A DNA stretch of 64,000 bases from Melitaea cinxia (lineage: Eukaryota > Arthropoda > Insecta > Lepidoptera > Nymphalidae): assembly GCF_905220565.1 (NCBI RefSeq), contig NC_059396.1, positions 6,421,206 through 6,485,205 on the forward strand, in the 5' to 3' direction. Shown piece after piece: positions 54,454 to 64,000 of this stretch. Both the position numbers and the translations under genes were made by a program. The number at the start of each line of letters is the position of its first letter. The stretch's first letter is position 1. A model generated the notes under the pieces. It saw only the letters and a list, made by a program, of their open reading frames with translations, searched no databases and had not been told where the DNA came from.

Positions 54454-55477
54454 ATGGATCCGGGAATTCTTTGTTTCCACCATTGTGAACACAAAGTTTT
54501 TTGTACCATAATACCAGAAAATTGTCCTGTTTGTCAACAGAAACTAGACAGATACGACTATAATCTCTTGCCTTTTAGGTGATTACAATTTTATGTATTA
54601 TGTTATTTATGCATATTTAAGAACTAAAACGTTAGAAAAAGCTTGTTGCTAAACATCCTATTTTCATTTTAGAGTACCATATCCCTTCGTAAAAGCCTCT
54701 CAACATCCGCGGGCCATCGTTATGAAACCTACTCATGGGGATTTTCTCAAGTAAGTATCTCTATTGTTATGTGAATTAAAGCAATAGAGGTCATGGAGTT
54801 CTTTGTGACTCACATCCCTTTTAGATAAGAATACAATATGTTCATTGTATTTCAGTGACTATTATAACTCTAAAGATTTACATATAGGCGTCACTAATTC
54901 ACAAGGGTATGTAGTAGAGTTCAGCGAGGAGGGCATCCGGGCCGTTGACCCTGTCACTAAAAAGTGGAGTGAGTGTGAAACTAGTCTAGACTGGGACCAA
55001 TGTCTTTTATTAGAACAATTCGATGAATTGTGGAATGAAATTTGGGATGGAGTGTTATTGAAGGTATATTATTTTTATTTTTTATATCCATTTTGTAATA
55101 TTAATGAGTTTGCCATGGTATAGAATTCATATAAAAGGTTGTACAACTTAAATAAAAGTACATAAATTATAGTAATATAATAAATCTTGTACTCTTTAAT
55201 TGTAAAATTTTATGAAATGCATGTGAATTTCATTTTATTTCAGGTGAGCCTTAGTCCATTGTGGGAGGCAGAGAGGTATAATGAGGAAAGACACAACTGC
55301 TTTACCTTTGTATTAGCATTTCTCCGAGCACTTGACTGTGGAGAACTGTCAGAAAGAGCACAGGACCCTAAACTATTTTGTAAACAGTATGTGGTACCAC
55401 GAACATCTGCTGCTGGAAAATATATATCACTATATAGACAATTAAAGAGACAAAGTTATTTCATACAGAAACAGTGA
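54454..55477 (+). CDS. MKRN2OS-like (DUF4796) protein
   Basis: Four exons, 54454-54578, 54673-54750, 54856-55063 and 55244-55477, with GT-AG junctions and phases 2, 2, 0, give 214 aa. The N-terminus has a CxxC-type pattern: CFHHCEHKVFC then CPVCQQKL, possibly a small metal-binding knuckle. The middle has THGDFL, DLHIGVTNSQGYVVEFSEEG, and the end has ERHNCFTFVLAFLRAL, QYVVPRTSAAGKYISLYRQL. These match, in order and spacing, the vertebrate MKRN2 opposite-strand protein (about 220 aa), whose function is unknown. ATG at 54454 has a good AAAATGG context. An in-frame ATG at 54361 would add 31 basic residues not expected in the family. It lies head-to-head with eys. Confidence 0.85.
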
Positions 55478-58463
55478 TAGCCTATCTAATTTATTTTTTA
55501 ATTGTATGTATTTATTTATGAGTTCAGTATTATCTGTGATTTCTAATATTTAGATAAGTAATTTTGAAATTTAAATGCATTTAATTTAAACCAAATAGAT
55601 TTATTTGATTTCTTATTTATTTAAATATTTATATTTACTTAACTTTTGATTGGTAATAAAAGAAAACTGGTTTTTACTTAAATCTATCACAGTCTAATCT
55701 ATATATAATTGGATAAGATATTAAAATCAAACAAAGGCTAAGAGAGGCTGTGTTACATTTTCTGTTTTTGAACGGACCAGATATATTTAATAATATTATT
55801 AAAAAAAAGACTAATAATTACTTTTCTTTAAGTTTACTACAAGTAATCAATTTATAATGGCCTAGTTTTATGTCTAAAAATGATTTTATATAGTGTATTA
55901 TTTCCAGAAAATACTTATCTTCCAAATGTATATGTTACCATAAACAAATTTTTGATTTATTTATTTGAATTAAGTTAGCTCTCACAAATAAAGTGCTTAT
56001 AGTTAGTAAACTTCGATTAAAAGTAACCAATTTTACATTAAGTCGATGTTGCATATCCTTTTATTAGTATTAATCGAACTATATCTCAGTGTATTGAAAA
56101 CGATTTAATACATATAATGTATCTATAAAAAGTTATATGTTGTAGTCAATTAGAGTTTTCTAAACATTTACATTCATGATTATTCTATAAAGTCCTCATA
56201 TACATTCAAGTCGTTCCATATTCGTCTTCTATTAGATAAATGTAGGGTTTTTACAGTGTATTCCTTTTATAACATAAATTAAATAGTATAAGTCCTTGTA
56301 ATATTTAAATTAAAAATCGAAAAGTTGTTATATTTGTAATTGCCGTATTTACTCTAGGGCCTAAAGAGTCATGGTCCGGTGCCGTAAGCAGCGAGTGGCA
56401 CTTGAAGCTGCACCTCACTGCTTAGTTTTGAAATATACGCTTGTTTTAATTGAGCAGTAAACTTCATAGGCCCTCGGCGCTAAATGTTAAAATACGTACT
56501 GCATATTTGTAATATGAAGAAACATTTCCTTTTTAATGTTACAACATTAAATGATGAGAAAAAAGTTGAATAAGTAGGTTCTGTTTTTTAAATATTTGTA
56601 CATTATTTACTTTGTTTTTGTACATAATGTTAAGGAGTCTTTGAAATGCTGTAATGCCACGTAGTAGATCATCATGTCTGTGAAGGTGTTGGTGTCCTAT
56701 GACTTGATTGATAGTAATGCTATGACTATATATGTAACACAAGCGATGTTTGGAATTATAGTTTTTCTAGGAAGGAATTTCTAAAGGAATTCTTTATAAT
56801 ACCATTTATGTTAGATACAGAAGCTGTATTTAGCCAAAACTGTCATTAAATGTTTTTATGATGAGTTAAAAAATGTACAGGTATGAAATATTTTCTGTGT
56901 TTCTCACAGAAATCATATTAGTACAGCTTTATATCGAGTCTAAATAAGGAATTAAAATTACAAACATGTATTTGACTAGTCAAATCAGTATTTAGAACAT
57001 TGCATTAGAGATACAAAACTAAAGTGATACGCTAATATTTGTGGGTATGAAGTATTTATTATGATATTGATTTATATAGAATCCAGCCAGCAGTGACTTA
57101 AACGATAAAAAAAATTAAGATATAAAACTTTTTACGAATATATATCCTCCTATGACAAGTGATACAATTCAAAAATCGTAATTTTCTGGTAAATATTTAA
57201 TTTTAAAAACTAAATTTACGAAAAAAAAAAATTGCACCTTTTTCACATTTATTAAATGCTAAAATGATGTGATAAAATGATACTTGTGAAGTTACATTAC
57301 GTTACACCTATAGCTTATCATTGCCTAAACTCTAGAATAATGATACTAGCGCAATGTTCCTCAAACAAAAGAAAATAATATAACCCTTTGGATTTAATTT
57401 TTCACTCCCCTATTCATATAATTTCCTGAATCTTACCAGTTTACGAAAGTTTTAGGTACAAAGGGATATAAATCTAGATAGCTAAATCAGTTATCACGAA
57501 AATGTAAAGAGAAATAAATGTCAAATTAAATATACCACACGTAAAATCGCATTTAAATCACAAAACACGAAAAATACTTTGAGTGATTGGTGGATTGGAA
57601 ATTTTTGAACACAGTTTTATGACTTAATTATAGCAGACAGAATAACGTGCCCATGTTCAGATAAAAAAAAGGTTTTAACTCGACTTATATCACTTATTAC
57701 AGGAAGCACCGATATTTAAACTATTTTAAAATAACACACATTGCTTGCATTTTATGGTTTTTGGTTAAATATATACTCATAACAATTATTTTATATTTCA
57801 TATCAAATATTGCCAAATCATTGGTCTCATATATGGCGGATTCTTCTTTCATGTAAATAAATGGCATACATATTCCTTTTCAGTGTGTTGAGATTATATG
57901 TGTATTATGATTATATTCATATATAAATGTCTGAAGTAATGAATAAGTCTGTAAATGTCGAATATACTGCCATTAGTGAGACTTGAAATTTTATAATTAT
58001 AGGTTTAAGTAGTTGGTACAAAAAAATTTGGAATTGATTTTTCTTTGAGGTAAATATACTTGGTTCTTCAATTAGACTTAATTAAACTAATATTAAATAA
58101 GACAGGTTTTGTGATTCTCATGCACTTGAATTACGTATTGCGAGCACTCCTATTCACAGTCAAGTCAATCAAATATCCTGACTCCTTTAATTCTTGCCTA
58201 AAAATTATTATCTTACCTTTAAATATGAGTGCTTGCATCTATTGTAATTTTCTATACGAATTTTTTGTATTGATCTCTAAGACAATTTTTCTAGGTGCTA
58301 CAATTAGAATTAAATAATTGTTACGAAAATTTCGGTACTTTTTTATGTTTTTGAAATAAAGGACATAATTTATTTATATTATTTTATTTTATAACTACCC
58401 ATTACAGCGTAAAAAATAACAAGATTATATTATTTAAATTATTATAAATATTCGTAATATTAC
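55478..58463. other. AT-rich intergenic DNA, including the 3' UTR of the MKRN2OS-like gene
   Basis: A candidate AATAAA lies at about 55655. Apart from the small hairpin MITE at 56355-56478 I see no element ends or exon-like frames. The lower end should include the 3' UTR of the Reeler gene. Confidence 0.5.
56355..56478. mobile_element. Small hairpin MITE
   Basis: Its centre is a near-perfect inverted repeat, TAAGCAGCGAGTGGCA against TGCACCTCACTGCTTA, separated by 8 bp. Both outer edges contain AGGGCCTA or its complement. No coding capacity. Confidence 0.5.
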
Positions 58464-58783
58464 TTATTGCATAATTTTTACCGGAGCGGATTCAATGCCA
58501 ACCCAGAAGACACTGATATTGAAAACTATTGTAACTCTGTAAATGAAGAAAAGAAAAAATATGAGTGTTTTATTTTAACATAAGTGTAGAAAATTTTAAA
58601 TTCTTATGAAAATATTTCTAGTCAGCAGTGATACCTGATAGCAATATTATTTTTATTGTTCGATTTTATAGAAATAATTTACCTGAATACGATAACATCG
58701 TTGAGGTCGGCCGGCGCATTCCATTTGAGGATGACAGTTTGTCTGTCATACGAATAGTCGTGACTCTTGTGGGTTACTGTGTC
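58464..58783 (-). CDS. Reeler-domain protein, last two coding exons (partial)
   Basis: Exon 58783-58683 (acceptor TTTTTTTAG, donor GTAAAT, phase 2 out) encodes DTVTHKSHDYSYDRQTVILK then WNAPADLNDVIVF. Exon 58536-58464 (acceptor TTTACAG) encodes VTIVFNISVFWVGIESAPVK and stops at TAA. 'VTH...WxAP...VxFR...FWVGIES' is the second half of a Reeler domain, as in the short secreted insect defence-type proteins and in FRRS1-like proteins. The stop right after the domain favours the short secreted type. The N-terminal exons, with signal peptide, were not found up to 64000, so the preceding intron must exceed 5 kb or the gene starts outside. Confidence 0.75.
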
Positions 58784-59207
58784 CTAAAAAAATTATCAAA
58801 TTAGTATTAGTTTTAACACCTTTCTTTTATAAGTTAGACATTTTTACACAATAATCTCGCGTTAAGAAAATTGTAAGTCTTCAATGTCATTTAGCTTAGT
58901 CACGCCCTTTGACCAATAAAATCGTAGTAAACTAAATAAAACTTTAATATTTCTCAATAACAATTACAGGAGGCCCTATAGGATATGTAGGACGTTTTTT
59001 TGTAGTAAAACTTCTTTACGCACGCTTGACTTGGGGATTGCTTACTCCTCCCATGCGTGACGAGAGCGTTACGAAAAGTTTGATCGGGCGAGGCGAATGG
59101 AGCAAGAGAGAGTTGAGAGCACACATTTTCTTTCTCCCTTTCTCTCACAGCCAGTTACGTTTCGTATATCTAAGATACCATGTAGGCTTTTTGTGCAGAA
59201 GTTTTTT

Positions 59208-59445
59208 AACCGACTTTAAAAAAGGACGAGGTTACTCAATTCGACCGTATATATATATATATATATATTATGTATGTTCGGGAATAACTTCGTCGTCTAT
59301 GAACCGAAACCAGGATCTGATGATGGAATCCCAGAGAAATCGAGGGGAAGCCCTCAAAATCCGCATGCTCAGTGATGGCTAATGCGTTTGTTAATTTTTT
59401 TCGTCTACTTACGTTGTATTATTGTTAATGAAACTGAAGTCGGTT
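59208..59445 (-). mobile_element. AACCGACTTC-type MITE
   Basis: AACCGACTTT at 59208 and GAAGTCGGTT at 59445 are inverted ends. The orientation is opposite to the 6681 and 11790 copies, and the interior is internally deleted (238 bp), with an AT microsatellite at 59248. Confidence 0.65.
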
Positions 59446-59512
59446 TTTTTCGTTTGCGAGCAAATAAAATTATAACTACTCCATTCGTGTGGTCTTAAGC
59501 GCACTCGTTTTT

Positions 59513-59900
59513 AACCGACTTCCAAAAAAAGGAGGAGGATCTCAATTCGACTGTATTTTTTTTAATGTTTGTTAACTAAGAACTTTTGATTGGATGGACC
59601 GATTTCGATGATTTTTGTTTTAATCGAAAGGTGGTGTATGTCATGTGGTCCCATTTTAATATAATTGCGATCTAACAAATACTTTTCAAGCTATATCTAA
59701 TAATGCCTATTTATTTAATTGTGTATTTGTATATGTACTGTTGTCGTCGACGTACATTGTATTATACTGCTTGTTGGTACCATTCAAATTTGATCGATAT
59801 CTGATAAATACTTTTTGAGTAATCTTTGATAACGCGTATTTACTTGACTATTTTTTCGTCTAAACTTACGTTGTATTAATTGTCGATGTGATTGAAGTTT
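59513..59900 (-). mobile_element. AACCGACTTC-type MITE, right end decayed
   Basis: It starts AACCGACTTCCAAAAAAAGG and carries the family's 'gaaaggtggtgtatgtcatg' block and 'cttacgttgtatta'. The final GAAGTCGGTT is reduced to GAAGTTT, where the 59900 repeat is inserted or fused. Confidence 0.6.
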
Positions 59901-60095
59901 TTTTTTTTTTTGTTCGTCGTACGGACCATCTGATGATAAGCGGATATCGTAGCCTAAGAACGCCTGTAATACTAGGAGCACTGCAAGCGCGTTTCCGACT
60001 AGACCGATCATTTCAATTAGCTACCTTACCACAGGAAAAACACTACTCGACATCAATATTATCTTCCTGTACGCCACGGGTAAGTAACTACAATC
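59900..60095 (+). repeat. Dispersed repeat, diverged copy of 6271-6475
   Basis: Same block order as 6271-6475 ('gatgataagcggatatcgta', 'gaacgcctgtaatactagga', 'gcaagcgcgtttccgacta', 'accacaggaaaaacacta'), with about a quarter of positions changed. Confidence 0.5.
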
Positions 60096-60099
60096 CCGT

Positions 60100-61080
60100 G
60101 GATGTTGTTATAATTTTTTTTTCATTGAACTAATTGTAATTATTTTATTTATTTATTTATTCACAGAAAATATGCAATTTATGTGATAAACAGTGCAACA
60201 AAAACAACAGTTTAACAGTGCACTGTGTTTCTATAGATATTATTAAACTATTATAGAAATATGCTAAAAACTACACAAATCATCGGTTATACATAATATA
60301 AATATACTTGGGAAAAAATAACAAATAATGGTTTAAAAAAAAATAATGATAAAAAAAGGTTTGTATTTCTATTTTTAATTTTATTTAATAATTTTTTTTT
60401 TTATATAAAAATATCTACATGCGGCCATTTCATTCGCGTTCTAAGTATATGTTGGTCTAAGAAGAATTTTTAAAGTATATTTTTATAGTTTTTTTTTAAT
60501 TTATTTTTTTTAAATCCGATGGCATTCGTTAATATATTCGTATAAGCGTGCGTTTTTAATAAAAACTAGTATGTCTAGGGATTTTTAATGTTTGATTTGT
60601 AATATTTCTTGTTATTTAACTTATTGACTCATTTTTATTTCGATGTTTGAATTAACATATTGTTCTATTATCAATACATATTTTATTTTGGTAGAGGCAT
60701 TACTTTGCAGTAATTAAACAACTTTAAGGACTTAAGGGTTTTTGTATTTATCTATTATGTACTCGTATATGGGTAGGTGCAATCGTTTTTAATATTCTTA
60801 TTTGCAGATGATAACTCGTACTATCGAGATGTGATTTAAATTAAAGGTTATACGTTAGTCCAAAAGATATAATAGATTCATCCAAACAATTATAAAACAT
60901 TAATAGTAATGAGAAAGAAAATTTGGGTCTAATTGTAGTTAATTTTGCTAAAAGGGCACGTAGTTTGTCGCAAACATTGTTCTTCCCAGCTGAGGTTAGT
61001 CAGTGACGTAGCGAGCTTATTTCCCCATTCGAAAACTATATAGTCCAGCAATTTTTTATTTTGCGGACCATTTGGCGCCC
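60100..61080. other. AT-rich DNA, probably intronic to the Reeler gene
   Basis: I see no exon of the Reeler gene, no coding frame and no recognisable element ends here. Confidence 0.4.
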
Positions 61081-62461
61081 TTTAACCCCTATGGGAACGC
61101 ATCCCCAAGGTGGCGGATAGGGGAGTGTTCATCTGGTGCTGTGCGAGCAGAACCAGGAGGGTAGGAGCGAAATAAAATAGCTCCCGTGGACCAAAAAGTT
61201 GTAGAAGGACATTGCGATTTAAAAACCCCTGCTGCGGGCCTCTTCGACATCTTCGGAGCAGAGGCCGTAGCAGTGCTGTGAGTCTGGGCTGGGCTTCGCA
61301 GAAGAGACGACGGCGGAAGAATTCTTCGGGGCCAACGGCGGCGCTCACACTCCGCAGCGGGTGATAGTCTTGGCGTCAGATGGCAACCAGCCGTAAAAAC
61401 AAAGCCAGTCATTTAACTCCAAATCATGAAAGGCACAGATAACTAAAGGGCAATCAATGCTAGGGTGTCCCCCTTAAACTACGACAATAGTAATGGAAAC
61501 GTAACAAATGCTAGGGCGTACCCCCAAAGCGACGCAAATGTAATCGGAGCACCCGGGATATCACCCACGATGCGCATAGCAAGCTGGAATCTGGGCTCGA
61601 TGACAGGACGCAGCTCAGAACTCAGCAAATTATTACATCGAAGACGCATCAACATTTGTTGCATTCAGGAAACGAAGTGGAAGGGGTCCAAATCGCGTAA
61701 TATCTGCCTTAAATGATAAAGAAATCTTTAAGATGGCAAAACGCAAACACCAAAGTAGTAGGGATAGTACTACAAACAGATTAATCAACAATAAAGAAGG
61801 TAAACTATGTACTAACATCAAATAAAGACATCAGAGACTGCTGGACAGAATACTACACGGAGTTGCTAAATGAGGTACTCCCCAGTGAGGCATCACAAGA
61901 TATTCCTATTACAGAAGGCCCTATCCCATGTATAAAGCCGGAAGAGATAATTCTGGCAATTAAACGAATGGCCAATAAAGCCTCTGGTCCTGACGATACT
62001 TCTGTTGAATTCTGCAAGCGAATTGGAGAATCCGGCGTACTATTCCTGACAAAACTTTTTAACAAGTTCCTAGTTGACGGAAATCCCGATGAATGGTGAA
62101 AAACTTTTCTCATCCCTTTCTATAAAAAAAAGGTGATATAAGACTCTGCGGCAACTACAGAGCTATAAAGTTGATCTCACACTCCTTCAAAATATGGGAA
62201 AGGATCATCAACCAAAGGCTACTTGAAATAACTAGCGTCACTGAAAACCAATGCGGATTCGCTTCTGGTAAATGCGCAATTAATGCTATACACTCGGTCA
62301 GAACATTGATGGAAAAGTACAGAGACAACAAAACAGACTTGCACATGATATTCATCGACCTAGAAAAAACTTTCGATCGGGTACCACGACGATTTTATAC
62401 CACAATGGGCCAACAGAAGACACGTATCATCTGCATAATTGATGCATTTCAAAGATTTTAA
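61081..62461 (+). pseudogene. Decayed RTE-clade LINE (5' region, endonuclease start, RT start)
   Basis: A GC-rich non-coding 5' stretch (61081-61450) is followed by the N-terminus of an RTE endonuclease: MRIASWNLGSMTGRSSELSK and INICCIQETKWKGSKSR (61570-61710). A large deletion then joins to the RT N-terminus (61840-62460) with GPDDTSVEFCKRIGE, GNYRAIKLISHSFKIWERII, FDRVPR and DLEKTFDRV. Stops and frameshifts occur at about 61715, 62098 and 62400. It ends abruptly at about 62461, against LINE sequence in the opposite orientation. Confidence 0.8.
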
Positions 62462-62469
62462 TTATGTTT

Positions 62470-63200
62470 TTAAGATCGTTATATATGAGGTATCTTTCAT
62501 ATGTATATAAGAGTTATGTATTGAAGAGGTCCTAACTGTATTTCATCATTGAGGGTGTTTTTAACACGATATGTTCTATTTGAAGATTTAAAAGTGGGCT
62601 GATTCCGTTATTTTTTGATTTTTCAAGAAATAGATATACTATGTTGTACAGTAAAGTCAAATGCTTTGCTATAATCTATAAACGTTATCAAATGTGTTTT
62701 CTATCGTTCAAATGTTTATTTATTGAATTTGAAAATATTGATTGAAAATATGACAAGTTGTGAAGTACATTTTTTTTGTCTGAAAACCGAATTGATTATT
62801 ATAATATATTATTTTCATTATATATATTTTTTTAATTTTTTGATGAATGTTTTTCTCGATTATTTTATTAATTGTTGGTAAAAAAGTTATAGGTCTATAA
62901 TTTTTATGAGTCAAAGTTTCTTTTCATAATTGGTCTTACAATGCCTGTTTTTAAATATTTAGGTTATAATCCTTACATGACAAATCTACAAAAACAACTC
63001 ATTTTTTGGTATTAAGTGATTTTTATTACTTTAGAGATATAACAAATATCGGCCGTAATAAATTTAGATGTAAAATCAATTGAATGTTTATAAATATTTT
63101 TGTCACGTAACATTACTTTACATGTACTTATTATATTGTTAACGTTATTATGAAGATATTTATTATTTTTTATTATTAAGCATGAGTATGGGCAAAACAC
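62470..63200 (-). pseudogene. Decayed LINE reverse transcriptase fragment (minus orientation)
   Basis: On the minus strand: THKNYRPITFLPTINKIIEK (about 62910), NNQFGFQTKK (about 62790), then, in another frame, an IDYSKAFDFT-like motif near 62680 that corresponds to RT motif A. A further AT-rich coding remnant may extend to 63200. Heavily mutated. Confidence 0.6.
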
Positions 63201-63285
63201 ACGAGTTCACGTTATTTTTGACGTAAACTTGTGGAGGCCTATGTCCAGCAGTGGACTGTATAGACTGTAATGATAATGATGATTA
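63186..63285 (+). mobile_element. RTE-type LINE 3' tail fragment
   Basis: It matches the last 100 bp of the 42868-43192 copy ('tatgggcaaaacacacgagt', 'tggaggcctatgtccagcag'). Confidence 0.65.
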
Positions 63286-63563
63286 TTAAGCATAACATAC
63301 TTAATAAAGATTTGATATTCAAAAATTTTGAGTAAAATGAATAGTTATGTAGCTTTGACATTCACGAGTTGGCTCCGCGCGGCTTAAATAAAGGCTTATT
63401 TAAATCATACATTATGAACTTTTCAACCTTAGATTGCAACACTCAAGGTTAATAGTAGTAATGAGGTCGAGCTTAGATGGCAAGATTTATTACGATGCTA
63501 TCGCATTATTACCAGAAAAAATATTATTAATATATGAAATTAATGTACGCGCTACGCGTTAAG

Positions 63564-63690
63564 CTTCAGCCTGTAATATCCCACTGCTGGGCTTAGACCT
63601 TTTACCCCATGTAGGAGAAAGATCAGAGCTTAATCCACCACGCTGCTCCAATGCGAGTTGGTGGATATGTCCCTACTATGTCTAAATTAA
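63564..63690 (-). mobile_element. SINE tail fragment
   Basis: It matches the tail of the 11013 copy ('cctgtaatatcccactgctg', 'catgtaggagaaagatcaga', 'gctgctccaatgcgagttgg'). The tRNA-like head is absent. Confidence 0.65.
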
Positions 63691-63965
63691 TGTATGATAA
63701 TTAACTATATTGGACCTAATTTTTTGTAATTATCATGTATTATTGTATAATTTTTAATCGAGTACATGAAAGATTTTGATAATGTTACATGTGTTACATT
63801 CATATATTTACCTATATATATTTTACAAAAATGGGAACGTATTTAGAAAAGAAACAAACACGAGTTCGTTGTTATAATTGTTCCCAAAATTACTGCTTAT
63901 TATGAGTCTATACACATAAGCTGTGCTTGGGTTTTTCGTCGCGTTGCCGAAACCACTTTTAAATA

Positions 63966-64000
63966 GACACACACACACACACCCATACACACACACACAC
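63966..64000. repeat. (AC)n microsatellite at the window edge
   Basis: ACACACACACACACACACCC then further AC repeats to the last base. It may be where an assembly or a window was cut. Confidence 0.9.

Noticed and set aside
59026..59382. 118-residue open frame
   Set aside because: It lies mostly across a MITE and an AT microsatellite. Its residues come from repeat sequence.

Overview
The window is nuclear DNA from an insect, almost certainly a lepidopteran (moth or butterfly). Genes are split by many introns with GT-AG junctions, intergenic DNA is AT-rich, and the spacer is packed with lepidopteran-type repeats: tRNA-derived SINEs, Helitrons ending in CTAG, AACCGACTTC-ended MITEs, RTE and CR1 LINEs, and mariner, piggyBac-like and Harbinger-like elements. 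I cannot name the species.

Layout. (1) At the left edge a short open frame on the minus strand (110 to 1) may be the first coding exon of an unidentified gene. (2) 3427-17767 (+) is an FNDC3-type gene: a His/Pro-rich cytosolic N-terminus, nine fibronectin III domains and a C-terminal membrane anchor. It appears to have a second promoter and alternative first exon at 10249. Its 3' UTR runs to about 20340. (3) 20.3-27.0 kb is spacer with a 1.47-kb piggyBac-like MITE and a decayed LINE. (4) 52648-26993 (-) is a complete eyes shut (eys/spacemaker) gene. I assembled 21 coding exons whose phases all agree, giving 1569 codons: signal peptide, 7 EGF, Thr-rich mucin segment, 1 EGF, then four laminin G domains separated by EGFs. 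Its introns hold LINEs, SINEs, Helitrons, a gypsy remnant and a mariner. (5) 54454-55477 (+) is a four-exon MKRN2OS-like (DUF4796) gene, head-to-head with eys. (6) 58783-58464 (-) holds the last two coding exons of a Reeler-domain gene whose start is not visible. (7) 59-64 kb is repeats.

FNDC3 and eys are convergent, eys and the MKRN2OS-like gene divergent. Nothing suggests the genes share a pathway. The most interesting feature is in eys: an exact 114-bp (38-codon) tandem array inside a laminin G exon. Every unit carries a copy of the exon's 5' splice site, so four phase-identical donors are available and each gives an in-frame protein of different length. Two other eys splice sites abut transposons: a Helitron begins at donor position +6 of the exon ending at 40138, and a MITE end supplies the pyrimidine tract of the exon starting at 30557.

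Exon calls rest on reading frame, phase and splice-site continuity plus recognition of the domain families. No transcript or database evidence was available.
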